DNA from: Microbacterium sp. zg-B96
GTDB lineage: Bacteria > Actinomycetota > Actinomycetes > Actinomycetales > Microbacteriaceae
DNA length: 64,000 nt
Direction: 5' to 3'
Assembly: GCF_030246865.1 (NCBI RefSeq)
Contig: NZ_CP126738.1
Coordinates: forward strand, 3,100,001 to 3,164,000
Each line of letters starts with the position of its first letter. Positions within the stretch are counted from its first letter, which is position 1. This document shows, in pieces, positions 57,074 through 64,000 of the stretch. The translations under genes were made by a program, and so were the position numbers. The notes beneath the pieces are model-generated. The model did not search any database, was not told the origin of the DNA, and was given only the letters and a program-made list of their open reading frames with translations.

Positions 57074-58417
57074 TCAGCCTAGAGCGGGGAGGTGCCGCAG
57101 CGCATCCGGTCCAAGGTCGGCGACGGCGGTGTGTCCCGACAGGCCGAGGGTGATGTCGAGCTCGGCGAGCACATTGCGCACCACCTCACCCACGCCGTCC
57201 TCGCCTGCGACCGCGAGGCCGTACGCATACGGACGGCCCAGCGCGACCGCGGTCGCTCCCAGCGCCAGGGCGATGAAGACGTCGGCGCCGGTGCGGATGC
57301 CGGAATCGAACACGATCGGCACACGGCCGGCCACCCGCTGCGCGATCGCCGGCAGCACGGCCAGCGTCGGCACCGACCGGTCGATCTGGCGGCCGCCGTG
57401 GTTGGAGATCCAGACGCCGTCGACGCCGGCATCCAGCGCGCGCGCCGCGTCATCCGGATGCACGATGCCCTTCAGGACGATCGGCAGCGACGTCCATTCC
57501 CGCACCAGGGCGAGCCGTTCCCACGTGAGCGTCGGGGTGGAGAAGACGTCGAGGAACGTCTCGACGGCGGCGCGCGGCAGCGGCGAGCGGAGGTTGTCGC
57601 GCACGCTGGTGGTGCCGGTGAGCCCGGCGCCCTTGCGCGCGATGCTCACTCCGGCCAGCACGGTCTTCGGCGTCATCCGCACCTTCGCGGCAGGGTGCGC
57701 CGCGGCATCCGCCGTCCCGGCGCGCTCCTGCACCAGCCGGCGGAACACCGGGTCGCTGGTGTACTGCGCGATGCCGAGGCCCCGCGTGAACGGCAGGTAG
57801 GCCAGATCCAGGTCGCGGGTGCGCCAGCCGAGCAGGTGCGTGTCGAGCGTGATGACGACCGCTTCGCACCCCGACGCCTCGGCGCGCGCGAGCAGCGACG
57901 CGTTGAGGTCGTCCGAGGCGGACCAGTACAGCTGGAACAGCCGGGAACCGGCCGGCGCGGCATCCCGCACCTGCTCCATCGACTGCGATGCCTGGTTGCT
58001 CAACGTGTAAGGAACGCCGGCGGATGCCGCAGCGCGCGCGACCGCGACGTCGGCGTCGGCGTGGGCCAGTTCCATGACGCCCAGCGGCGCCAGCAGCAGC
58101 GGGGTGGGCCGGCGCGTGCCGAACAGGTCGATCGACAGGTCGCGATCCGAGACGTCGCGCAGCGGCCTGGGCCACACCTGCCAGTCATCGAAGGCGGCCG
58201 CGTTCGCCGCCACCGTGTGCTCGGCACCGGCCCCGCCGGCGATGTACGCGAACGCCTCGGCGCTCAGCGCGCGGCGCGCGGCCTGCTCCAGCCGCACCGG
58301 ATCCACCGGCACGCGCGGGGTCGTGCCGCTGATGCCGGCCCGGTACACGTCGGACTGGGTGCGCCGGGAGATGCCGCGGGCGAACGCGGCGGGGTCCTCG
58401 GGAGCGACGGTGCTCAT
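57074..58417 (-). CDS. FMN-dependent alpha-hydroxy-acid oxidase, lactate 2-monooxygenase-like
   Basis: 447 residues, longer than LldD (about 380). FMN/substrate motifs: LLLAPLGVMELAHADADVAVARA, SNQASQSMEQV, ITLDTHLLGWRTRDLDLAYLPF, LKGIVHPDDA, and the catalytic His in WISNHGGRQID. The RGLGIAQYTSDPVFRRL insertion and overall length fit lactate 2-monooxygenase, which makes acetate and CO2 from L-lactate. Leaderless ATG at 58417. Confidence 0.88.
   Translation of the reverse strand: MSTVAPEDPAAFARGISRRTQSDVYRAGISGTTPRVPVDPVRLEQAARRALSAEAFAYIAGGAGAEHTVAANAAAFDDWQVWPRPLRDVSDRDLSIDLFGTRRPTPLLLAPLGVMELAHADADVAVARAAASAGVPYTLSNQASQSMEQVRDAAPAGSRLFQLYWSASDDLNASLLARAEASGCEAVVITLDTHLLGWRTRDLDLAYLPFTRGLGIAQYTSDPVFRRLVQERAGTADAAAHPAAKVRMTPKTVLAGVSIARKGAGLTGTTSVRDNLRSPLPRAAVETFLDVFSTPTLTWERLALVREWTSLPIVLKGIVHPDDAARALDAGVDGVWISNHGGRQIDRSVPTLAVLPAIAQRVAGRVPIVFDSGIRTGADVFIALALGATAVALGRPYAYGLAVAGEDGVGEVVRNVLAELDITLGLSGHTAVADLGPDALRHLPALG
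57076..57081 (-). promoter_or_regulatory. -10 box, leaderless start of DUF4870 gene
   Basis: TAGGCT, six bases, then GTG at 57069. Confidence 0.55.
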
Positions 58418-58423
58418 GACCCC

Positions 58424-58429
58424 ACCCTA
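58424..58429 (-). promoter_or_regulatory. -10 box, leaderless start of lactate oxidase gene
   Basis: TAGGGT, six bases, then ATG at 58417. Confidence 0.6.
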
Positions 58430-58461
58430 TTCGGCGGCGCCGCTGCCCTCGTGCGCAGCGC

Positions 58462-59376
58462 TCAGCCGTACCGGCACCACGCGGCGACCCAGCTGAGGAT
58501 CTTCCCCCGCTGCTCCGGGCTGGCGGGGACTTCGATCGTGCCAGACACGGACTCGGTTTCGATCGCGACGGTGAACACGGTGCCGCGCTTGTCCTCCTGC
58601 ACGGCGTGCGGGTCGCAGCGCGACGGGACCAGGGGCACGTCGACGGGTGCCGGCTGCGCGCGGCCGTCGACCTCCAGCCCCAGCGGCAGCGGCGCCGTCA
58701 CGTCGGCGAACCGCAGGAGGTTGGTGGGGAGCACCTCGACGATCCGCAGCGACCCGTCGCCGCCGGCCGGTGCGATGTCGAGTTGCAGGGTGGCCGGTTC
58801 TCCGGCCGCCGACGGGGTGAACGCGCCCCACGACAGGCTCGCAACCGCTGCGGCGTCGTGGGCGAGGCACTCCCGCTCGTGCAGGCGCCCGGTGAAGCCG
58901 AGCGAATCCTCCGTCGGCACGCGGTACTCGGTGCCGCCGCGCATCGTGAACACCAGCACGCTCTCGCGAGCGTCGGCATCCGGTTCCCCCTCACATGCCG
59001 ACGGCGGCAGGTCGATGCGCAGGTCCACCGTGCGCCCCGGGGTGATCGTGCTGTCGCGGTCTCGCACCGCGGGGCCGTCGAACCAGTCGTCGTGCAGCTC
59101 GAGGCGGGTGATGAGCAGCTCGGTGTCGGAGCCGTTGGCCACCCGCACCTGAGCCGTGCGGTCGGCGACGTCCGACCGCAGCTGCTGCAGCGTCACTCGC
59201 ACGCCCTCGGGGAGGGTCGGGGCGGGGTCCGGCGCGCAGCCGGCCAGTGCCGCCGCCGCCGCGACGGCGAGGGTCGCAAGCGCGGCGCGTGCACACCGTC
59301 GCCTTTGTCGCGTGGCGCCGGCCGATTCGCCCGGTTTCCCGCACCCGTGCGCCCGGAACAGCGACGTTGTGCGCAC
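58462..59376 (-). CDS. Putative lipoprotein with palindrome-coded N-terminus
   Basis: 304 residues. Signal peptide with a hydrophobic run and lipobox LAGC (Cys47). The 30 residues before the hydrophobic core (RAHGCGKPGESAG, RQRRRCAR) are unusually long and coded by palindrome P8. The only possible in-frame start is the GTG at 59376. The mature part is beta-rich with four Cys (PPSACEG, ERECLAHD, PSRCDPHA, AAWCRYG) that may form disulfides. Function unknown. Starts 9 bases after the racemase stop. Confidence 0.75.
   Translation of the reverse strand: MRTTSLFRAHGCGKPGESAGATRQRRRCARAALATLAVAAAAALAGCAPDPAPTLPEGVRVTLQQLRSDVADRTAQVRVANGSDTELLITRLELHDDWFDGPAVRDRDSTITPGRTVDLRIDLPPSACEGEPDADARESVLVFTMRGGTEYRVPTEDSLGFTGRLHERECLAHDAAAVASLSWGAFTPSAAGEPATLQLDIAPAGGDGSLRIVEVLPTNLLRFADVTAPLPLGLEVDGRAQPAPVDVPLVPSRCDPHAVQEDKRGTVFTVAIETESVSGTIEVPASPEQRGKILSWVAAWCRYG
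59287..59376. repeat. Palindromic element P8 at a lipoprotein N-terminus
   Basis: Weaker than the others: 15 of 21 positions match between 59287-59307 and 59356-59376. One arm contains CAGCGACGTTGTGC, close to CAGCGACGTTATGC in P2. It covers the first ~30 codons of the lipoprotein gene. Confidence 0.55.
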
Positions 59377-59385
59377 GGCGCCCGC

Positions 59386-60519
59386 CTACCGCCGCAGGGT
59401 CTCGCGCGCGACGGTGAAGTCCTCCAGCGCCACCGGGTCGATGTCGATCCCGATGCCGGCACCGGTGGGCACCCGCACGTGGCCGTCGTCGAGCACGATC
59501 GGCTCGGTGACGATGTCGCGCGGATAGAAGCGGTCGGAGGCCGACACGTCGCCGGGCAGCGTGAACCCGGGGAGGGCGGCGAGCGCCGCGTTGGCGGCAC
59601 GGCCGATGCCGGTTTCGAGCATCCCGCCGCACCACACCGGGATGTCCGCCGCCCGGCAGAGGTCGTGGATCGCGACGGCCTCGACGTAGCCGCCGACACG
59701 GCCCGCCTTGATGTTGATGACGGATGCCGCGCCCAGCGCCCGCGCGTCCTGCGCCGCCTTCAGCGAGACGATCGACTCGTCCAGGCACAGCGGGGTGCGC
59801 AGGCGCCCGGCGAGCACCGCGTGGTCGACGAGGTCGTCCTCCTGCAGGGGCTGCTCGATCAGCAGCAGGTCGAACCGGTCCAGCTCCATCAGGGTGTCGA
59901 TGTCGGCGAGGGTGTAGGCCGAGTTCGCGTCCACCTGCAGCGGGATCGTGCCGAACGCGTCGCGCACAGCCGCGGTGTCGGCGATGTCACGACCGGGTTT
60001 GATCTTGATCTTGATGCGCACGTACCCGGCATCGAGGTATTCGGAGACGGCATCGACGAGCGCCGCGGGGTCGCGTTGGATCCCCACCGAGACGCCGCTG
60101 GGCACCCGGTCGCGCTCGGCGCCGAGGTAGGCACCGAGCGGGCGGCCCTCGGCGCGCAGCGCGGCGTCGAGAACCGCCAGCTCCAGCCCGGCCTTGGCCA
60201 TGCGGTGCCCCTTGAACGGCTCGAGGATGCCGGCGACCTGCTCGGGCGCGAGGGTGCCGGCATCCAGCAGCGCCGGACCCAGCCACCGCAGCGCGACGTC
60301 CCACGCGCCCTGGGTGTACTCACTGGAGTACAGCGGCGACGCCTGCGTCACGATCTCGCCCCAGCCGTCGCCGTCGGCGGTCAGGGCACGCACGACGATC
60401 ACCTCGCGCTCGGACTCCGTGCCGAACGAGGTGGTGAAGGGCGAAGTGAGCGGCATCCGCAGCACCCGCAGTTCGAGGCCTTCCAGGGCGACGGCTGCCG
60501 CGGGCGTGACGATGGGCAT
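59386..60519 (-). CDS. menC: o-Succinylbenzoate synthase / N-succinylamino-acid racemase (enolase superfamily)
   Basis: 377 residues. Active-site residues of the MLE subgroup: RIKIKIKPGRD (KxK), VDANSAY (Asp), LIEQPL (Glu), CLDESI (Asp), VINIKAGRVGG (Lys). Sequence alone does not separate menaquinone synthesis (OSBS) from N-succinylamino-acid racemase. The neighbouring COG3375-type acetyltransferase favours racemase; absence of other men genes nearby agrees. Leaderless ATG at 60519. Confidence 0.88.
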   Translation of the reverse strand: MPIVTPAAAVALEGLELRVLRMPLTSPFTTSFGTESEREVIVVRALTADGDGWGEIVTQASPLYSSEYTQGAWDVALRWLGPALLDAGTLAPEQVAGILEPFKGHRMAKAGLELAVLDAALRAEGRPLGAYLGAERDRVPSGVSVGIQRDPAALVDAVSEYLDAGYVRIKIKIKPGRDIADTAAVRDAFGTIPLQVDANSAYTLADIDTLMELDRFDLLLIEQPLQEDDLVDHAVLAGRLRTPLCLDESIVSLKAAQDARALGAASVINIKAGRVGGYVEAVAIHDLCRAADIPVWCGGMLETGIGRAANAALAALPGFTLPGDVSASDRFYPRDIVTEPIVLDDGHVRVPTGAGIGIDIDPVALEDFTVARETLRR

Positions 60520-60525
60520 GCGCTC

Positions 60526-60531
60526 AGGCTA
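60526..60531 (-). promoter_or_regulatory. -10 box, leaderless start of menC-like gene
   Basis: TAGCCT, six bases, then ATG at 60519. Confidence 0.6.
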
Positions 60532-60600
60532 GCGGCGGCGGCTCAGCCGGTGAAGGCGAGCTTGCCGGCGTCCGCGGGTTGCGGCATCCGCTGCACCACA

Positions 60601-60671
60601 GTTTCGGAGAAATCCGGTTCTTCGGAGCGCACAGCCCGAAACTCGCCGAATTCGTGCAGTTCTCCGAGAAC
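60601..60671. repeat. Palindromic element P9 between GNAT and menC-like genes
   Basis: Imperfect arms 60601-60628 and 60642-60671, pairing over TTCTCGGAGAA and TTCGG blocks with small gaps. The left arm reads TTCGGAGAA, nine bases, TTCGGAG, the same layout as P6. Confidence 0.65.
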
Positions 60672-60712
60672 GTGGCGCGGCGCGGGCGCGGGCGCGGTGG
60701 CGCGCGCCGGGC

Positions 60713-61432
60713 TCACGCCGGGACGAACAGGTACCCGCGGGCGTCGTCGAATCCGCCGACGACGAGGCCGGATGCCGCGTGTGCGGCGAACTGCTCCCGC
60801 ACCCGGCGGCGCCACAGCATCGCCTCGTCCGGCGACTCCTGACGCATCGTCTCGATGTCGGGCGGCACCGCGACCGTTGCGACCACGTCACCCGGATCGG
60901 TCGTGGCGGCGGGGCCGGCCAGTGCCCAGGACACCATGAGCCGGTCGCTCTCGTCGCCGCGGTTGATGACGTCGTCCATCGGGCCGTACTGGTTGGGCAG
61001 GTACTCGGTCACCCGTGCGCCCAGCACCACGAGGTTGAAGTGGGCGTTGCGTGCGATCAGCGGATCGAACGTCCAGGTGATGTGCCCGACGTCGCGCGCG
61101 AAGGCCCACTGGCGCTGATGCTGCTTGAGCAGCCTGCCGAGCCGGTGGCCGCGGTACTCCGCGAGCACCCCGGTGACGTGGGAATGCATCGACCGCTCGG
61201 CGGGGGCGGCGAAGAACGCCACCGACGCCCCGATGATGCGATCTGCGTCGTACAGCCCCACCGCGTAATTGCCGGAATGGGCGAGCGCCCGCAACAGTCC
61301 CGCGGGCATCCCGCTGTAGTCGCCGCCCCACACCTCGGCGAGCACATCCGACGCAGCGAACACCTCGTCGACGGTCTCCAGCGGGCGGATTTCGATGCCG
61401 GGAGGAGCGCTGAGGTCGTCGAGGTCGGCCAT
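60713..61432 (-). CDS. GNAT acyltransferase of the COG3375 type
   Basis: 239 residues. HSHVTGVLAEYRGHRLGRLLK (acetyl/succinyl-CoA loop), ITWTFDPLIARNAHFNLVVLGA, and YLPNQYGPMDDVINRGDESDRLMVSW are diagnostic for this group. Relatives encoded beside N-succinylamino-acid racemases in Geobacillus N-succinylate D-amino acids. The adjacent menC-like gene suggests the same two-enzyme system here; a desuccinylase was not found in the window. Confidence 0.85.
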   Translation of the reverse strand: MADLDDLSAPPGIEIRPLETVDEVFAASDVLAEVWGGDYSGMPAGLLRALAHSGNYAVGLYDADRIIGASVAFFAAPAERSMHSHVTGVLAEYRGHRLGRLLKQHQRQWAFARDVGHITWTFDPLIARNAHFNLVVLGARVTEYLPNQYGPMDDVINRGDESDRLMVSWALAGPAATTDPGDVVATVAVPPDIETMRQESPDEAMLWRRRVREQFAAHAASGLVVGGFDDARGYLFVPA

Positions 61433-61438
61433 GCCCTC

Positions 61439-61444
61439 ACCCTA
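61439..61444 (-). promoter_or_regulatory. -10 box, leaderless start of COG3375 GNAT gene
   Basis: TAGGGT, six bases, then ATG at 61432. Confidence 0.6.
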
Positions 61445-61474
61445 CGACTCGAGCCGCCTCTGCGCCCGCGACGC

Positions 61475-61480
61475 TAGCCT
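61475..61480 (+). promoter_or_regulatory. -10 box, leaderless start of MFS gene
   Basis: TAGCCT, six bases, then ATG at 61487. Confidence 0.6.
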
Positions 61481-61486
61481 GGACCG

Positions 61487-62923
61487 ATGGCCACCCGGGA
61501 AGAGAACGCACGCAGGCGCCTCACTCGGATGCCGCGCCAGGGCTTGATCGTCGCTGTGCTGGCGCTGGCCGGGCTGGCCTCGTCCTTCATGTTCACCCTC
61601 GTCGTGCCGATCCAGGCGAAGCTTCCCGAGCTGCTGGGTGCGAGCCGCGACGACACCGCGTGGGTGGTCACGGCGACGCTGCTGGCCGCGGCGGTGGTCA
61701 CCCCCATCGCCGGGCGACTGGGCGACATGTACGGCAAGCGCCGCATCGTGCTCGTGCTGCTGGGGGTGCTCGTGCTCGGCTCGGTCATCGCCGCACTGTC
61801 CACCGGCATCGTCGGCGTCATCATCGGCCGCGCGCTGCAGGGGGCGGTCACCGGTGTCGTCCCGCTGGCGATCTCGATCCTGCGCGACGTGCTGCACGAA
61901 GACCGGGTGGATGCCGCGATCGCGCTGATCAGCGCAACGATGGGCGTGGGTGGCGCGCTCGGCATGCCGCTGAGCGCGCTGGTCACGCAGTACAGCGACT
62001 GGCACGCGCTGTTCTGGATGGCCGCAGGCATGGGCGTCGTGGTGTTCGGTCTCGTGCTGTGGATCATCCCGGTGAGCGTGCTGCGCACCGCCGGCAAGTT
62101 CGACTACGTGGGCGCGGCGGGGCTCGCGGTGGGCCTGACCGGCGTGCTGCTGGCGGTGTCCCGCGGCAACGAGTGGGGTTGGACGTCTGCTGCCGTGCTG
62201 ATCTGCGGGCTGGGAGGGCTTGCGGTGCTGCTGGCGTGGGGCTGGTTCGAGCTGCGCATCGCCGAGCCGCTGCTGGACCTGTGCGTCGCCGCCCGCCGCC
62301 CCGTGCTGCTGACCAACATCGCCTCGCTCGCGATGGGGTTCTCGCTGTTCGCGTCGAACGTGTCCTACCCGCAACTGCTGGAGCTGCCCGCCCCCGCCGG
62401 GTTCGGGCTGTCACTGCTGGCGGCGAGCCTGGTGATCGCCCCGGCGGGCCTGGTGATGATGGTGCTCTCGCCGTACTCCGGGCGGCTGGCCCGCACGGTG
62501 GGACCACGGCTGCTGCTGGTGGCCGGCGCGATCGCCCTCATCCTCGCGTACGGCTTCACCCTGCTGTTCTCCTCCGAGGTCTGGCACCTGCTGGTGGCGA
62601 ACCTGCTGGTGGGTGTGGGCATCGGGTTCGGGTACGCCGCCATGCCCATGCTCATCATGCGCAGCGTCCCGCAGAGCGAGACGGGCGCCTCCAACGGGCT
62701 CAACGCGCTGTTCCGGTCGCTGGGCACCAGCACGGCGGCCGCCGTGATCGGCGCCGTCCTCGCGAGCATGTCCGTCACCCAGGACGGTGTGCAGGTTCCG
62801 ACGGCGGCCGCGTTCGACCTGGCATTCGTGCTCGGCGGCGGCGCGGCGGTCGTCGCGCTCGTGCTGGCCGTCTTCATCCCGCAACGGCCGGCAAACGAAC
62901 CCCATCCCTCTCTGCCCCGGTGA
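61487..62923 (+). CDS. MFS transporter (DHA2-like drug exporter)
   Basis: 478 residues, about 14 helices. Motif A in GRLGDMYGKRRIVLV; DTAWVVTATLLAAAV is typical of DHA2 multidrug proton antiporters, as is LISATMGVGGALGMPLSALV (antiporter-like motif). Substrate unknown. Divergent from the GNAT gene, 54 bases apart. Confidence 0.92.
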   Translation: MATREENARRRLTRMPRQGLIVAVLALAGLASSFMFTLVVPIQAKLPELLGASRDDTAWVVTATLLAAAVVTPIAGRLGDMYGKRRIVLVLLGVLVLGSVIAALSTGIVGVIIGRALQGAVTGVVPLAISILRDVLHEDRVDAAIALISATMGVGGALGMPLSALVTQYSDWHALFWMAAGMGVVVFGLVLWIIPVSVLRTAGKFDYVGAAGLAVGLTGVLLAVSRGNEWGWTSAAVLICGLGGLAVLLAWGWFELRIAEPLLDLCVAARRPVLLTNIASLAMGFSLFASNVSYPQLLELPAPAGFGLSLLAASLVIAPAGLVMMVLSPYSGRLARTVGPRLLLVAGAIALILAYGFTLLFSSEVWHLLVANLLVGVGIGFGYAAMPMLIMRSVPQSETGASNGLNALFRSLGTSTAAAVIGAVLASMSVTQDGVQVPTAAAFDLAFVLGGGAAVVALVLAVFIPQRPANEPHPSLPR

Positions 62924-62927
62924 GGGT

Positions 62928-62933
62928 TAGCCT
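62928..62933 (+). promoter_or_regulatory. -10 box, leaderless start of POT gene
   Basis: TAGCCT, six bases, then ATG at 62940. Confidence 0.6.
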
Positions 62934-62939
62934 TGGGCA

Positions 62940-64000
62940 ATGAGCACCAACGAGCCGGCCCAGGTACCCGTGGGACCTCCCACGCCACCGGCCGATGCCG
63001 TCTCGACAGGTTCCCGAGGCGATAACGACACCCGATTCTTCGGCCAGCCGTGGGCTCTGGCCCACGTGTTCGGCGTGGAGATGTGGGAGCGTTTCAGCTT
63101 CTACGGCATGCAGGGCATCCTGCTGCTGTACCTGTACTACTCCGTCGCCGACGGTGGGCTCGGGATGGACCAGACCGTCGCCGCCGGGATCGTGGGCGCG
63201 TACGGCGGCAGCGTCTATCTCTCCACGATCCTCGGCGCATGGATCGCCGACCGCGTTCTCGGCTCCGAACGGGTGCTGTTCTACAGTGCGATGATCATCG
63301 TGGCCGGGCACATCGCCCTGGCGCTGCTGCCCGGCTTCGCCGGCGTCACGGTGGGCCTCATGCTGGTCGCCCTCGGCTCGGGCGGCCTGAAGGCCAACGC
63401 GACCAGCGTCGTGGGAACCCTCTATCGTCAGGATGACCCCCGACGGGATGCCGGGTTCTCGCTGTTCTACCTCGGCATCAACCTCGGCGCGCTGCTGGGT
63501 CCGCTGCTGACCGGGCTGCTCCAGTCGACCCTCGGCTTCCACTGGGGCTTCGGGCTGGCAGCCATCGGCATGGCGCTGGGGCTGCTGCAGTACTCGTTCG
63601 GCCGCAAGTCGCTGCCCGACGAATCCCGCCACGTGCCCAACCCGCTCCCCCGCAGCCGCTACCCGATGTTCATCGGGATCGCGGTGGCCGCGGTCGCGCT
63701 GATCCTCGTGCTGGTGCTCACCGGCGTGATCCGCGCCGACAACCTGTCGAGCATCGTCATCTACGTCACGATCGCCGCGACCCTCGCCTACTTCGTCGTC
63801 ATCCTCTCCAGCCGCCACATCACCGGCACTGAACGCAGCCGGGTGTGGGCGTTCGTGCCGCTGTTCATCACCTCGGTGGCGTTCTGGTCGCTGTACCAGC
63901 AGCAGTTCACGGTGGTCACCATCTACGCCGACACGAAGCTCGACCGCGACATCTTCGGGTTCGAGATGCCGGTGCCCTGGGTGCAGTCGATCAACCCGAT
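62940..64000 (+). CDS. POT-family peptide:proton symporter, 3' end outside window
   Basis: 353 codons seen. The proton-site motif is FGVEMWERFSFYGMQGILLLYL (ExxERFxYY-like). LGAWIADRVLGSERVLFYSAM and FSLFYLGINLGALLGPLLTG are the PTR2 signatures. Imports di- and tripeptides. The first ~35 residues are a Pro/Ala-rich cytoplasmic tail. Cut by the window end after about nine helices. Confidence 0.93.
   Translation, partial: MSTNEPAQVPVGPPTPPADAVSTGSRGDNDTRFFGQPWALAHVFGVEMWERFSFYGMQGILLLYLYYSVADGGLGMDQTVAAGIVGAYGGSVYLSTILGAWIADRVLGSERVLFYSAMIIVAGHIALALLPGFAGVTVGLMLVALGSGGLKANATSVVGTLYRQDDPRRDAGFSLFYLGINLGALLGPLLTGLLQSTLGFHWGFGLAAIGMALGLLQYSFGRKSLPDESRHVPNPLPRSRYPMFIGIAVAAVALILVLVLTGVIRADNLSSIVIYVTIAATLAYFVVILSSRHITGTERSRVWAFVPLFITSVAFWSLYQQQFTVVTIYADTKLDRDIFGFEMPVPWVQSINP

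Overview
The window is very GC-rich and gene-dense, with many GTG starts, 4-base ATGA/GTGA gene overlaps and no insertion sequences, phage or CRISPR. It carries coenzyme F420 genes (fbiC, fgd, cofC, cofD), a coproporphyrin-type heme pathway (hemQ plus HemY-type oxidase), a YkoE-type thiamine transporter, a fused CofG-CofH protein and many leaderless-looking promoters. Together with frequent GAT-GCC and GCA-TCC codon pairs this points to a free-living actinobacterium of the Microbacteriaceae, most likely Microbacterium or a close relative. That assignment is inference from gene content; no database was searched.

Layout. 1-7.9 kb: a leftward block with a GntR regulator, the 2-methylcitrate genes prpD-prpB-prpC, the electron-transfer flavoprotein genes etfB-etfA and a membrane cytochrome b with a repeat-rich N-terminus (cut by the window edge). 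7.9-15 kb: a methyltransferase, a TnrB-like antibiotic-type ABC exporter, NUDIX and aldo/keto reductase genes, rlmN, GNAT and VOC proteins. 15.1-20.5 kb: a beta-glucoside PTS island (BglG/LicT antiterminator, RAT/terminator switch, EIIBCA, 6-phospho-beta-glucosidase, HAD phosphatase). 20.5-23 kb: fatty-acid or side-chain beta-oxidation-type genes. 23.1-23.6 kb: a degenerate fusion of two gene fragments. 23.7-26.8 kb: thiamine-type ECF transporter under a TPP riboswitch. 26.8-34.7 kb: a D,D-carboxypeptidase-like protein, an SLC13-type transporter, a DnaJ-NERD protein, a 3-hydroxyisobutyryl-CoA hydrolase, a second ABC exporter and a hypothetical protein.

34.8-42 kb is an F420 locus: fbiC, a Baeyer-Villiger-type monooxygenase, F420-dependent glucose-6-phosphate dehydrogenase and a cofC-acetyltransferase fusion overlap one another by 4 bases, and cofD converges on them. 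The CofH half of FbiC has no radical-SAM cysteine triad, the most surprising gene-level feature here. 42-52 kb is the heme locus: hemA diverges from hemE-hemY, then a three-gene membrane/stress set, then hemQ-hemC-hemD-hemB-hemL. 52-64 kb: a base-excision repair protein, an NfeD-flotillin pair, glyS, DUF4870, a lactate-oxidising flavoenzyme, a lipoprotein, an OSBS/N-succinylamino-acid racemase with a COG3375-type GNAT enzyme, and two transporters (MFS, and POT cut by the edge).

Two patterns run through the window. First, at least 19 genes have a TANNNT hexamer exactly 6 or 7 bases before the start codon, the signature of leaderless transcripts; one of these points to an ATA codon as the natural start of a methyltransferase. 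Second, about nine palindromes of 40-100 bp with long imperfect arms sit mostly at gene ends. Their sequences differ from place to place, but some are clearly related (two copies show compensating base changes in their arms). Three of them are read as protein: in the FbiC linker and in the N-termini of CofC and a lipoprotein.
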